A DNA stretch of 10,251 bases, taken from positions 1 through 10,251 of the forward strand of contig DAOVFR010000065.1 of assembly GCA_030672805.1 (NCBI GenBank), written 5' to 3'. Below the pieces are notes generated by a model, which saw only the letters and a program-made list of their open reading frames with translations, had not been told where the DNA came from and ran no database searches. The stretch comes from Candidatus Krumholzibacteriota bacterium. Lineage in GTDB: Bacteria; Krumholzibacteriota; Krumholzibacteriia; Krumholzibacteriales; Krumholzibacteriaceae. How positions within the stretch are numbered: the stretch's first letter is position 1; every line of letters starts with the position of its first letter. Both the position numbers and the translations under genes were made by a program. Below, in pieces: positions 1-6,449 of this stretch.

Positions 1-88
1 CGAGCCGCTCGAGGATCTCTTTCCTCCGCGGAGAGGCGGATGCAAGCAGGAGATTGTCCTGAATATGCATTGGCAGAAATGGATTCAT
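1..88 (-). CDS. maf: Maf family nucleotide pyrophosphatase, N-terminus only (cut by window edge)
   Basis: Only the first 29 codons are present; the gene runs off the left edge. From the ATG at 88 the frame reads MNPFLPMHIQDN followed by LLLASASPRRKEILERL. The SASPRR segment is the N-terminal nucleotide-binding signature of Maf/YhdE-type pyrophosphatases, which hydrolyse non-canonical or modified nucleoside triphosphates (house-cleaning; older literature links them to septum formation). The start at 88 is preferred because AAGGG lies 6 bases upstream; the in-frame ATG at 70 has no such site. The gene begins 13 bases after the dtd stop, so it is very likely the last visible member of the recJ-rsh-dtd run. 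Which Maf subfamily (dTTP/UTP or m7GTP type) cannot be told from this fragment. Confidence 0.87.
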   Translation of the reverse strand, partial: MNPFLPMHIQDNLLLASASPRRKEILERL

Positions 89-101
89 CCCTGTCCCTTC
101 A

Positions 102-554
102 TCAGAGTCCCCCGGCATGGCGGTCGACTATCAGGGTAACCGGGCCGTCATTGATAAGACGCACGTTCATTCTCGCCCCGAATACGCCGCCGGCCACACG
201 TTGACAGAGTGCACCCATGATTTCGAGAAACTTTCCGTACAGCGCCAGCGCCTCGGCCGCGGGAGCACTTGCCGTGTATGCAGGGCGTCTTCCTTTCCTG
301 CAGTTACCGTACAACGTGAACTGGGAAACGACGAGCACCGATCCTTTCTCATCCAGAACGGAGCGGTTCATCTTGCCTGCCTCGTCCTCGAATATTCTGA
401 GCTCGAGGCACTTTCGTGCCATCCACGAGAGCTCTTCTTCCGAATCGCCGTTCGTGAACGCGGCAAGCACGAGCAGCCCCCGGCCGATTGACGATACGAT
501 CTTCCCGTCGACCTCGACACTCGCCTCTTTAACCCGCTGAATGACTACTCTCAT
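102..554 (-). CDS. dtd: D-aminoacyl-tRNA deacylase
   Basis: A 150-residue protein, the usual length of bacterial Dtd. It hydrolyses D-aminoacyl-tRNAs (and glycyl-tRNA-Ala in known family members), recycling mischarged tRNA in the cytoplasm as a homodimer. Both family signatures are visible: SQFTLYG at residues 77-83, followed by KGRRPAY (87-93), and the Gly-cisPro motif in NDGPVT (135-140), which reaches into the partner's active site to exclude L-amino acids. The N-terminus MRVVIQRVKEASVEVDGK is typical. The ATG at 554 lies 10 bases after the rsh stop with only a weak AGAGA-like site, so expression is probably coupled to rsh. The rsh-dtd pairing is a well-known bacterial neighbourhood. No missing key residue was seen. 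Confidence 0.97.
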   Translation of the reverse strand: MRVVIQRVKEASVEVDGKIVSSIGRGLLVLAAFTNGDSEEELSWMARKCLELRIFEDEAGKMNRSVLDEKGSVLVVSQFTLYGNCRKGRRPAYTASAPAAEALALYGKFLEIMGALCQRVAGGVFGARMNVRLINDGPVTLIVDRHAGGL

Positions 555-564
555 ACTTCTCTAT

Positions 565-2568
565 TCATACCGCCCTGTGGACGCTCAGCACGCTGTCGAT
601 CCCCTCTATCTCGGAGATCGCACGTTTGAGATGCTTGAGGTCGCTGATTCCAACCATCAGGAACAGCTTGATCTCTCCCTCCTTGATATTGAAATGTCCG
701 GAGCGGACCTCTGCATCGATACAGGTGATCCGCCGGCTGATCTCCGATACCAGCCCGGTCCGGTCACGAGCCATCACCAGCAACGACACGAGATATTTCT
801 GTCCGTGGATCGTCTCCCACTCGACTTCGAAGAGCCTCCCCGGGTCTTCCATTCTCCGGACGTTGTTGCAGTCGGCCCGGTGCACCGATACGCCTCGTCC
901 CCGTGTCACGATACCTATCACCGGGTCACCCGGGACTGGCTGGCAGCATTTCGCAAAGCGCACGAGAAGGTTGTCTATTCCCTCGAGCCTGATCCCCTTG
1001 ATGGGACTCCGCACGATCTCGCGCAACCGGTCGAGCTCCACCCCGGCTTCGTCCGCTGCCTCGTCCCGTTCAGGGACAATACTCCTGACGGTACTTTCTT
1101 TCTGCTCGCCGGATTTCGACCTGAACCACTGGCGGATCTTCGACCGTGCACGCGAGGTGCGCACCAGCTTGAGCCACTTTTCGTGCGGTGAGGCCTTGGA
1201 CGAAGTGATAATTTCCACCCGATCGCCGCTCGCAAGCTTGTAATCGAGCGACACGAGCTTACCGTTCACCCTCGCCGCGGAACAGTGGTTGCCGATATCG
1301 GAGTGAACGCTGTACGCAAAATCGATCGGCATGGAACCCATGGGAAGTTGCTTCAGCTCGCCCGCCGGAGTAAAAACGTATATCTCGTTCTGGAAGAGAT
1401 CCGTTTTAAGATAACGCAGGAACTCGGCGGGGTCGGTGAGTTCGAGTTGATAATCGAGTGTCTGCCTGAACCAGTCCATCCACCGGTCCCACCGTACGGA
1501 TGCTTTCCCCTTTTCCTTGTATACCCAATGAGCGGCGATCCCGTACTCGGCGGCATAGTTCATCTGTTCGGTCCTGATCTGTATCTCTATCCTCCGCCCC
1601 CAATCGTCCATGACCGTCGTGTGGAGAGTCTGGTACATATTCGATTTTGGAGCAGCGATGTAGTCCTTGAAACGGTGATGAATTGGCCTGAAGAGGCCGT
1701 GAATGATCTCGAGGCAGCAATAACAATCCCTGACATGTTTCGTTATTATACGCATGGAGTACAGATCGTAGATCCCCTCGATCTGCACCGATTTCCGTTC
1801 CATCTTCTTCCAGATGCTGTACAGATGCTTGATCCTGCTCGTGATCGTCGCCTCTATCCCATTCTCCTTCAGCGCTGCCTCTATCGGCGCCCTGAACTGC
1901 TCGAACAGCGCCTCACCATCAGCGGCACGGCCGGACAGGACTTCCTTCACCCGGTCGTACTGCTCCGATTCGAGGAACCTGAACGAAAGATCTTCCAGTT
2001 CGTCCTTGATCCCCCCTACACCGAGCCGGTGTGCGAGCGGCGCATAGATCTCCAGTGTTTCCCGCGCGATGATCAGTCTCTTTTCCGGTGGCAGATACTC
2101 GAGCGTTCTCATGTTATGAAGCCGGTCTGCCAGTTTTATGAAGATCACCCGGATATCCTCGGCCATCGATACCAGCATTCTGCGTGCTGACTCGACCTGG
2201 CGTTCCTCTTGCGACCTGAAGTTGAGCTTCCCGAGCTTGGTCAGCCCCATTACCAGCCGGGCGATCTCTTTACCGAACCTGTTCTCTATCTCGTCGAGCC
2301 CGATGCCCGTATCCTCCACGACGTCATGCAAAATTCCCGCAGCGATTGCATCTGCGTCGAGTCCCATCTTTACCAGTATCCCGGCAACCTCCACTCCGTG
2401 ACTGATGAATGGATCTCCCGAAAGGCGGTACTGTCCCTCGTGCGCCCGCGAGGCCAGCTCGTATGCTTCCAACAGGAGGTTCCCTGCCGCAGTGTCGAGA
2501 TGACGCCTGCCGGCGAGCAGCCCATCGAACTGCTCATCGATCTCCCTCTTCGTGAGATTCGTATTCAT
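565..2568 (-). CDS. rsh: Bifunctional (p)ppGpp synthetase/hydrolase (long RelA/SpoT homologue)
   Basis: 667 residues with the full long-RSH layout, somewhat shorter than the usual 700-740. The hydrolase HD domain spans about residues 30-180, with H57, H81-D82 (HDVVEDT) and D148 (LADRLHN) in place, so hydrolase activity is expected. The synthetase domain (about 235-350) has RIKHLYSIWKKM (245-256), the RFKD motif (299-302), YQTLHTT (312-318), and E328 in IEIQIRT. RXKD rather than EXDD is the mark of bifunctional Rel enzymes, as opposed to synthetase-only RelA. Then follow TGS (about 393-456), a Zn-finger region (C541, C542, H563, C567) and a C-terminal ACT domain (about 593-665). It makes and degrades (p)ppGpp on the ribosome in response to uncharged tRNA. 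The ATG overlaps the recJ stop by 4 bases (ATGA) with no clear ribosome-binding site, indicating translational coupling. Confidence 0.97.
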   Translation of the reverse strand: MNTNLTKREIDEQFDGLLAGRRHLDTAAGNLLLEAYELASRAHEGQYRLSGDPFISHGVEVAGILVKMGLDADAIAAGILHDVVEDTGIGLDEIENRFGKEIARLVMGLTKLGKLNFRSQEERQVESARRMLVSMAEDIRVIFIKLADRLHNMRTLEYLPPEKRLIIARETLEIYAPLAHRLGVGGIKDELEDLSFRFLESEQYDRVKEVLSGRAADGEALFEQFRAPIEAALKENGIEATITSRIKHLYSIWKKMERKSVQIEGIYDLYSMRIITKHVRDCYCCLEIIHGLFRPIHHRFKDYIAAPKSNMYQTLHTTVMDDWGRRIEIQIRTEQMNYAAEYGIAAHWVYKEKGKASVRWDRWMDWFRQTLDYQLELTDPAEFLRYLKTDLFQNEIYVFTPAGELKQLPMGSMPIDFAYSVHSDIGNHCSAARVNGKLVSLDYKLASGDRVEIITSSKASPHEKWLKLVRTSRARSKIRQWFRSKSGEQKESTVRSIVPERDEAADEAGVELDRLREIVRSPIKGIRLEGIDNLLVRFAKCCQPVPGDPVIGIVTRGRGVSVHRADCNNVRRMEDPGRLFEVEWETIHGQKYLVSLLVMARDRTGLVSEISRRITCIDAEVRSGHFNIKEGEIKLFLMVGISDLKHLKRAISEIEGIDSVLSVHRAV

Positions 2569-4316
2569 GATGGAGAATCCGGCATGGATGCCATTCCGCC
2601 CCGGTCCCCGTGCCGCTCGAGGGAATACCGGATGGCGTTAATCTGCAGCTGGTGCTGCGACCTTCCCCTGAAATCGTTCTTGCGGATATGGACCAGGATG
2701 TCGATCTCGCTTCCAAGCACATCGACCGGGTGCCACTTGCGGCCCATCGAAAACCCGATCAGGTTATGCAGGTTCCTTTCGGAATCCCTTGCCGTCATCT
2801 TGAGGTGACTGTCGCCGACTATTAAGCATGGTTGCTCCGGTTTGAGGCCCTGTATCAGGAAAAGGGGCTCCGGGTTCCCCGGTCCGAACGGTCTAAGACG
2901 GTCTATGAAGGTGACGAGATCCATGCCGCAGTCGGAAAGACGAATCTCAGCATCTGCGAGGTGCCTCTCGTTTCCCTCTCCCGTCTCGGCGAGCTCGGCG
3001 ACCGCGTCTTCGAACATCTTCTGGAATTCGGGGATCATCTTCTCGCCGATGCTGAATCCTCCCGCCTCCTTGTGCCCGCCGAATTCGCCAAGGACGGCGG
3101 CACATCGCTCCAGCGCCGCCTTGACATCGACCCTGCCGGCGGATCGCACGGACCCCTTCCCCTTTCCATCCCTGACGGCTATGAGAACCGAGGGAAGATG
3201 GTAACGCTCCGCGAGACGAGCGGCGCCGATCCCGACAACCCCCTCGTGCCACGAGGATGAAGAAAACACGAGCGCACTCGGTTCTCCCCGCTTTAGAACG
3301 ACATCTGCAAGGTAGGTGGCTTCCGCCGTAACATTTCTGTCATGCGCACGCCGCCGCTTGTTTATTTCCTCAATCTCGCGCGCTATACCTGAAGCCTGTT
3401 TGCCGTCCTCTGACACGAGCAGTTCGACAACATCCCTCGCACTCCCGATGCGCCCCGGAGAATTCAACCGGGGAACCAGGGTGAAGCACACCTGTCTTGC
3501 CGAAAATCCGTCCATCGAAAGGCCGCTCTCGCGCCGCAGTGCAGCCAGTCCAGGCCTTTTCCAGAGCGCCAGCCGATCGAGCCCCAGCCTCGTCAGCGTC
3601 CTGTTCTCATCTACGAGTACAGCGTAATCCCCAAGCGTGCCAAGCGCGACGAGATCAAGCTGTTCTTCGAGGGACAGGTTCACACCCATGGTCTTCTCGA
3701 GTCCCTGGAGCAGTTTGAAAGCAACACCGACGCCGGTAAGTTCCCTGAACGGATATCTCTCCACGGGCAGTTTCGGATTGAGAAATGCTGTTGCCCCGGG
3801 CATCCGCTCCGATGTCTCGTGATGATCCGTGATGATCACCTCGATACCCCTGCCGGCGAGATAAGATACAACATCCCCGTCGCTGGAACCGCAGTCGACC
3901 GAAATCACCAGATCGAGACCAACCTCGACACCGCGTTCCATGACCCTGGATGCCAGGCCGTATCCGTCCCGCGCCCTGTCAGGCACGAAGTAATGAACAT
4001 CGGCGCCGAGTCTTTTGAGCGTCTTGTAAAGGAGCGCGGCTCCGCAGATGCCGTCGGCGTCATAATCACCGTGAACGAGAATCCTCCGCCCGTCCGTTAC
4101 CGCCCTGTGAAGGGTCCCGGTGGCAACCTTCATTTCGTTGAACAGGAATGGATCATGAAGATGCTCCATCGAAGGATCGAGAAAATGCAGAGCATCTTCG
4201 GCGGTCTCGATATCCCGGGCGATTAGAAGCTTCGCCTTGAGCGGCGAGATGAACAGCGTCCGCGAGATTCGATCGACCACGTCGCTATCGGTGGGACGAA
4301 TTGTCCATTTGAACAT
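2565..4316 (-). CDS. recJ: Single-stranded-DNA-specific exonuclease RecJ
   Basis: 583 residues, normal for RecJ, a 5'-3' ssDNA exonuclease of recombination and mismatch/base-excision repair. DHH-domain motifs occur in order: DYDADG (84-89), VDCG with D141, TDHH (163-166), D230 in GTLGDYAVL. The DHHA1 part shows SSWHEGVVGI (354-363), GSVRS (388-392) and FGGHKEAGG (412-420), and FGPGNPEP (477-484) marks the OB-fold region. VPRLNSPGRIG (281-291) corresponds to the usual PRINAAGR. All metal-binding residues appear intact. The ATG at 4316 follows the presumed rnpB 3' end by about 40 bases, with no terminator seen between, so recJ may share the rnpB promoter. Its stop overlaps the rsh start. The family's usual neighbour apt is absent between recJ and rsh. 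The start lacks a strong ribosome-binding site, but the N-terminal sequence fits. Confidence 0.97.
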   Translation of the reverse strand: MFKWTIRPTDSDVVDRISRTLFISPLKAKLLIARDIETAEDALHFLDPSMEHLHDPFLFNEMKVATGTLHRAVTDGRRILVHGDYDADGICGAALLYKTLKRLGADVHYFVPDRARDGYGLASRVMERGVEVGLDLVISVDCGSSDGDVVSYLAGRGIEVIITDHHETSERMPGATAFLNPKLPVERYPFRELTGVGVAFKLLQGLEKTMGVNLSLEEQLDLVALGTLGDYAVLVDENRTLTRLGLDRLALWKRPGLAALRRESGLSMDGFSARQVCFTLVPRLNSPGRIGSARDVVELLVSEDGKQASGIAREIEEINKRRRAHDRNVTAEATYLADVVLKRGEPSALVFSSSSWHEGVVGIGAARLAERYHLPSVLIAVRDGKGKGSVRSAGRVDVKAALERCAAVLGEFGGHKEAGGFSIGEKMIPEFQKMFEDAVAELAETGEGNERHLADAEIRLSDCGMDLVTFIDRLRPFGPGNPEPLFLIQGLKPEQPCLIVGDSHLKMTARDSERNLHNLIGFSMGRKWHPVDVLGSEIDILVHIRKNDFRGRSQHQLQINAIRYSLERHGDRGGMASMPDSPS

Positions 4317-4356
4317 GGGTAAGCCGCTCTTTCGCTTTCTCCGTCACCCTGATAAA

Positions 4357-4749
4357 TGCCCGTAACGACAACATAGACTTGTAAGCCGAGTTCTGTACCC
4401 CCCTCGAATGAAGGAGGTGGTGATCATTTATCTAGGACCGGCGTTGCCACCGGCCTCTATCGACCTACCCGGGAGTCGAACAAAGCGAGCAACTTCTCCT
4501 CCTCTATTTGGTCTTTCTCCGGGTGGGGTTTACCGAGCTACCGCCGTCGCCGGCGATACTGGTGAGCTCTTACCTCACCGTTTCACCCTTACCCCCGTCG
4601 AAAACAGGGGCGGTCTGTTCTCTGTGGCACTTTCCTTGGGGTTTCCCCCACTGGGCGTTACCCAGCACCCTGCTCTGTGGAGCCCGGACTTTCCTCGGGC
4701 ACCGTTGCCGGCGCCCGCGATCACCCCGCCTACATTGCCGTCATGGGCA
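4357..4749 (-). ncRNA. rnpB: RNase P RNA, bacterial class A
   Basis: On the minus strand the 5' part reads GAGGAAAGTCCGGGCTCCA then GGTGCTGGGTAACGCCCAG. The 3' part contains TAGATAAATGATCACC and ACAGAACTCGGCTTA, the conserved ends of RNase P RNA. AAACGGTGAGGTAAGAGCTC and CGGGTAGG (the L15 GGU that binds the tRNA CCA end) are also present, and the helix set is that of class A rather than Bacillus-type class B. The short P3 is an 8-bp hairpin with a GCAA tetraloop (about 4690-4709). Ends were placed by P1: bases 4730-4741 pair without a break with 4365-4376, and the helix continues to 4749/4357 with one A-C mismatch. The product is the catalytic RNA that removes tRNA 5' leaders. No U-run terminator follows the 3' end. 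Exact ends are uncertain by several bases. Confidence 0.96.
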
Positions 4750-4772
4750 ATATCCGTCTGAACTCGCCGTTG

Positions 4773-4801
4773 AATATAGCACAGTGGATAGTAACAGTCA
4801 A
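4773..4801 (-). promoter_or_regulatory. Sigma70-type promoter of rnpB
   Basis: On the minus strand TTGACT (4796-4801) and TATATT (4773-4778) are separated by exactly 17 bases, each matching 5 of 6 consensus positions. Initiation would fall near 4766, about 17 bases before the extended P1 of the RNase P RNA. It lies in the 73-base gap between the RNase H stop and rnpB, the expected place. It could also drive recJ and the genes after it. Confidence 0.68.
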
Positions 4802-4822
4802 AGTATGGCAGGTAAGTATCGG

Positions 4823-5407
4823 TTATCCACCGTCGAGAGCCCTGTTTGCAAGCCGGTCTGCCTCTTTGTTTTCCTGCCTCGGCACTTTCTCGAAGAGACA
4901 GCGCTTGAAGCGCGAGGCCTCAGCTGTTACGATACGGGCGAGACGGGCCAGTTCCCTGTTCTTGATCCGGTACTCACCGTTCATCTGCTTGACAACAAGC
5001 TCACTATCGAGCCTGAAGACGGCTTCCTGTACTCCTAACTCGCATGCCAACCGGAGACCTTCGATAAGTGCCGTGTACTCCGCGACGTTGTTCGTTGCTT
5101 TTCCTATTCTCCTCGCGACGGAAGTTAACTGTTCCCCTTCCGGCGTGAAGGCAACCGCTGCAACCGCCGCCGGACCGGGGTTCCCCCTCGAAGCCCCATC
5201 GACGTGAATAATGACACACCCGATCCCGGACCTGCTGAACCCACTCCCCTCCCGGATAACTCCCACCACTGCATCATCGAGCCGTGACGCTGCACGGCGG
5301 ATCGCGCCTGCCGCTTCCTCCAGCGATGCAAACCCGTTCCTGTTCCATGCCGATTCGAGGCATTCTCCGTCAGCAAGAGCCAACAGAAGATGCTTGAGCT
5401 TGTCCAT
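4823..5407 (-). CDS. rnhA: Ribonuclease HI family protein with N-terminal extension
   Basis: 194 residues from the ATG at 5407. The C-terminal two thirds is an RNase H fold with the four acidic residues visible: D70 in VDGASRGNPGP, E110 in NNVAEYTALIEGL, D134 in RLDSELVVKQM, and D184 in ENKEADRLAN. The first about 65 residues form a helical extension I do not recognise. The family degrades the RNA strand of RNA-DNA hybrids (R-loops, primers); this subgroup is the short 'RNase HI-like' type common in many phyla. ATG 5407 has AAAGAG 5 bases upstream; an alternative GTG at 5413 overlaps the zinc-ribbon gene's stop (GTGA) and would add two residues. Either way the two genes are translationally coupled. 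The gene ends 73 bases before rnpB. The symbol rests on fold, not on one-to-one orthology with E. coli rnhA. Confidence 0.92.
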   Translation of the reverse strand: MDKLKHLLLALADGECLESAWNRNGFASLEEAAGAIRRAASRLDDAVVGVIREGSGFSRSGIGCVIIHVDGASRGNPGPAAVAAVAFTPEGEQLTSVARRIGKATNNVAEYTALIEGLRLACELGVQEAVFRLDSELVVKQMNGEYRIKNRELARLARIVTAEASRFKRCLFEKVPRQENKEADRLANRALDGG

Positions 5408-5409
5408 CT

Positions 5410-6144
5410 TCACTCTTTGTCCAGGGAAAGATTGTCTGTCGGATAGTAAACGAGGATGCGCCCGCAGACCTCACACGTCTGGATCCGGTTGTTTTTTCTG
5501 ATCTCGTGTCCCTTCTGGGGTGGGACTCTCGAGTAACACCCCTGGCAGATATCTCCGATGAGATTCGCCACGCCCGAATCCCCCTTAACCCCAAGGATCC
5601 TTATATAGAGGTTCCTGACCCTATCCGAAATATGCGGCAGGATTCTGACCTTCTCGTCCTCGAGGACTTCGAGCTCCTCCTTGTACCTCTTCACCGTATT
5701 CTCGAGACTATTCTTGTCAGAGAGAAGCTTTCCCTTGCTGTCATTGATCTTTTTCGTTATTGCATCATTTTCCCTGGTCTTGATGTCGTTCTTATCGAAG
5801 ATAGCGATGATACGCTCCTCTTCCACATCGACCTGCCGGGAAATGTACTCGATCTCGGTATCGAGCGCTCTCAGCTCTCTTGTCGTCTTCACTGCATTCT
5901 GCTCTATCTTCTTCTGGATGATCTTTGCCCGCTGTGCATCGACCTCCCGTTCAAGATGCCTGCGCTCCTCGCCGAGCCGCTTGATCGCTTCTTCGCTTTC
6001 CCTCAGTTCCTCATCCATTTCGCTTATTTGTCTCTCTATCTCCACGATCATCGGTGGAGAATTTCCGAGAAACTTCTTTCTCTCCTGGATCTCCAGATCC
6101 TTTTTCACGATCTGGATCAGGTACCGGATATCATCCTCAGCCAT
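5410..6144 (-). CDS. Coiled-coil protein with C-terminal C4 zinc ribbon (DUF164/zf-RING_7 type)
   Basis: 244 residues. Residues about 10-170 are a long charged coiled coil (rich in E, K, R; for example EIERQISEMDEELRESEEAI). The C-terminus carries a zinc ribbon with C200-x2-C203 (CQGC) and C224-x2-C227 (CEVC), then GRILVYY, the pattern of the DUF164 family. Characterised relatives such as Helicobacter HP0958 act as adaptor or RNA-binding proteins, but no single function holds across the family. The protein is cytoplasmic, with no signal peptide. The ATG at 6144 has AAGGG 11 bases upstream, slightly far. The gene heads a two-gene unit with the RNase H gene, a neighbourhood seen in other bacteria. 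An intrinsic terminator ends only about 20-30 bases upstream, so its transcription must read through it or be controlled there. The family is certain enough; the function is not known. Confidence 0.9.
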   Translation of the reverse strand: MAEDDIRYLIQIVKKDLEIQERKKFLGNSPPMIVEIERQISEMDEELRESEEAIKRLGEERRHLEREVDAQRAKIIQKKIEQNAVKTTRELRALDTEIEYISRQVDVEEERIIAIFDKNDIKTRENDAITKKINDSKGKLLSDKNSLENTVKRYKEELEVLEDEKVRILPHISDRVRNLYIRILGVKGDSGVANLIGDICQGCYSRVPPQKGHEIRKNNRIQTCEVCGRILVYYPTDNLSLDKE

Positions 6145-6165
6145 CTGTATATCGACCCTTCAATT

Positions 6166-6322
6166 TAAATAAAAAGTGCTTCCCTCCCGGGAAGCACTTA
6201 ATCCGAACGTCTGCGACGGCACTGCGTACCGCCTCTGGAATCTTCTCGCATGTTTATTCTGACCAGATCCATTGTGCGTGCTGTAGCTTTGATCCTCTTT
6301 CTTGTATTGTATCGACACACGA
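6166..6322 (-). ncRNA. Candidate small RNA or mRNA leader
   Basis: This is the interval from the predicted start (about 6322) to the end of the terminator T-run, roughly 155 bases. It matches no RNA family I know (not 6S, SRP RNA or tmRNA). It can form a TCTGG/CCAGA stem (outer bases 6234-6267), an 8-bp hairpin with a GCA loop at 6215-6233 (GGCGGTAC/GTGCCGTC, two G-U pairs), an alternative small hairpin CGTC-GCA-GACG at 6208-6218 that overlaps the previous one, and the terminator. It also contains an open frame of 40 codons from GTG 6320, or 24 codons from ATG 6272, ending in TAA at 6198-6200; neither start has a well-placed ribosome-binding site. It is either a terminated small RNA or the regulated leader of the zinc-ribbon/RNase H genes. 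Inference only. Confidence 0.38.
6174..6199 (-). terminator. Intrinsic terminator (or attenuator) before the zinc-ribbon gene
   Basis: A perfect 11-bp inverted repeat (AAGTGCTTCCC / GGGAAGCACTT) with a 4-base loop is followed on the minus strand by TTTTTATTT (about 6166-6175, the first T's being part of the stem base). On the plus strand no T-run follows, so it acts leftward. It sits just upstream of the start at 6144, and no promoter is visible between them. Confidence 0.8.
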
Positions 6323-6329
6323 AGGGAGT

Positions 6330-6380
6330 AGAATATTGGATACCAGTGAAATGGTCAAGATGTTTTTTATGTAATTATAG
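6330..6380 (-). promoter_or_regulatory. Sigma70-type promoter with A/T-rich upstream element
   Basis: On the minus strand TTGACC (6353-6358) and TATTCT (6330-6335) are exactly 17 bases apart, matching 5/6 and 4/6 of consensus. The 20 bases upstream (6361-6380) are almost all A/T, resembling an UP element, and include a TATAAT at 6374-6379 that lacks a good -35. Transcription would begin near 6322 and run into the terminator at 6174-6199. It is the only plausible promoter for the zinc-ribbon/RNase H pair that I could find. Confidence 0.5.
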
Positions 6381-6385
6381 TGGGG

Positions 6386-6443
6386 CAGCGACTTTTTTTT
6401 CGCAATGCCCAACAGGTGGCAAACCATGTTAAAAAGGTCGCTG
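6386..6443. repeat. Long interrupted inverted repeat after the propeller gene
   Basis: CAGCGACTTTTT (6386-6397) and its near-complement AAAAAGGTCGCTG (6431-6443) pair over 12 positions with one bulged base, enclosing about 33 bases that contain a small TGCC/GGCA stem. It begins 6 bases after the propeller gene's stop. No T-run follows either arm, so it is not a standard intrinsic terminator. It may be a 3' stabilising structure or the remnant of a small mobile repeat. Confidence 0.45.
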
Positions 6444-6445
6444 TC
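6437..6445. repeat. Nine-base motif GTCGCTGTC, downstream copy
   Basis: GTCGCTGTC occurs here, 5 bases past the propeller gene, and again in the same orientation at 7565-7573, just upstream of that gene. A near-copy in reverse orientation (8 of 9) is at 6384-6392. Nine-base repeats can arise by chance; the interest is that they bracket one non-core gene. Confidence 0.3.
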
Positions 6446-6449
6446 CTCC

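Noticed and set aside
1285..2190. Plus-strand frame of 301 codons
   Set aside because: Entirely antisense to rsh, whose domains and catalytic residues are intact; no ribosome-binding site or family resemblance.
4408..5207. Three overlapping plus-strand frames across rnpB and the RNase H gene
   Set aside because: They are antisense to a clear RNase P RNA and a clear RNase H protein.
6374..6379. Perfect TATAAT on the minus strand as a separate promoter
   Set aside because: No acceptable -35 lies 16-18 bases upstream; best seen as part of the A/T-rich element of the promoter at 6330-6358.
6405..6433. GCCCAAC near GTTAAAA, resembling integron attC core sites
   Set aside because: The second core does not fit GTTRRRY, the spacing is too short and no integrase is present.
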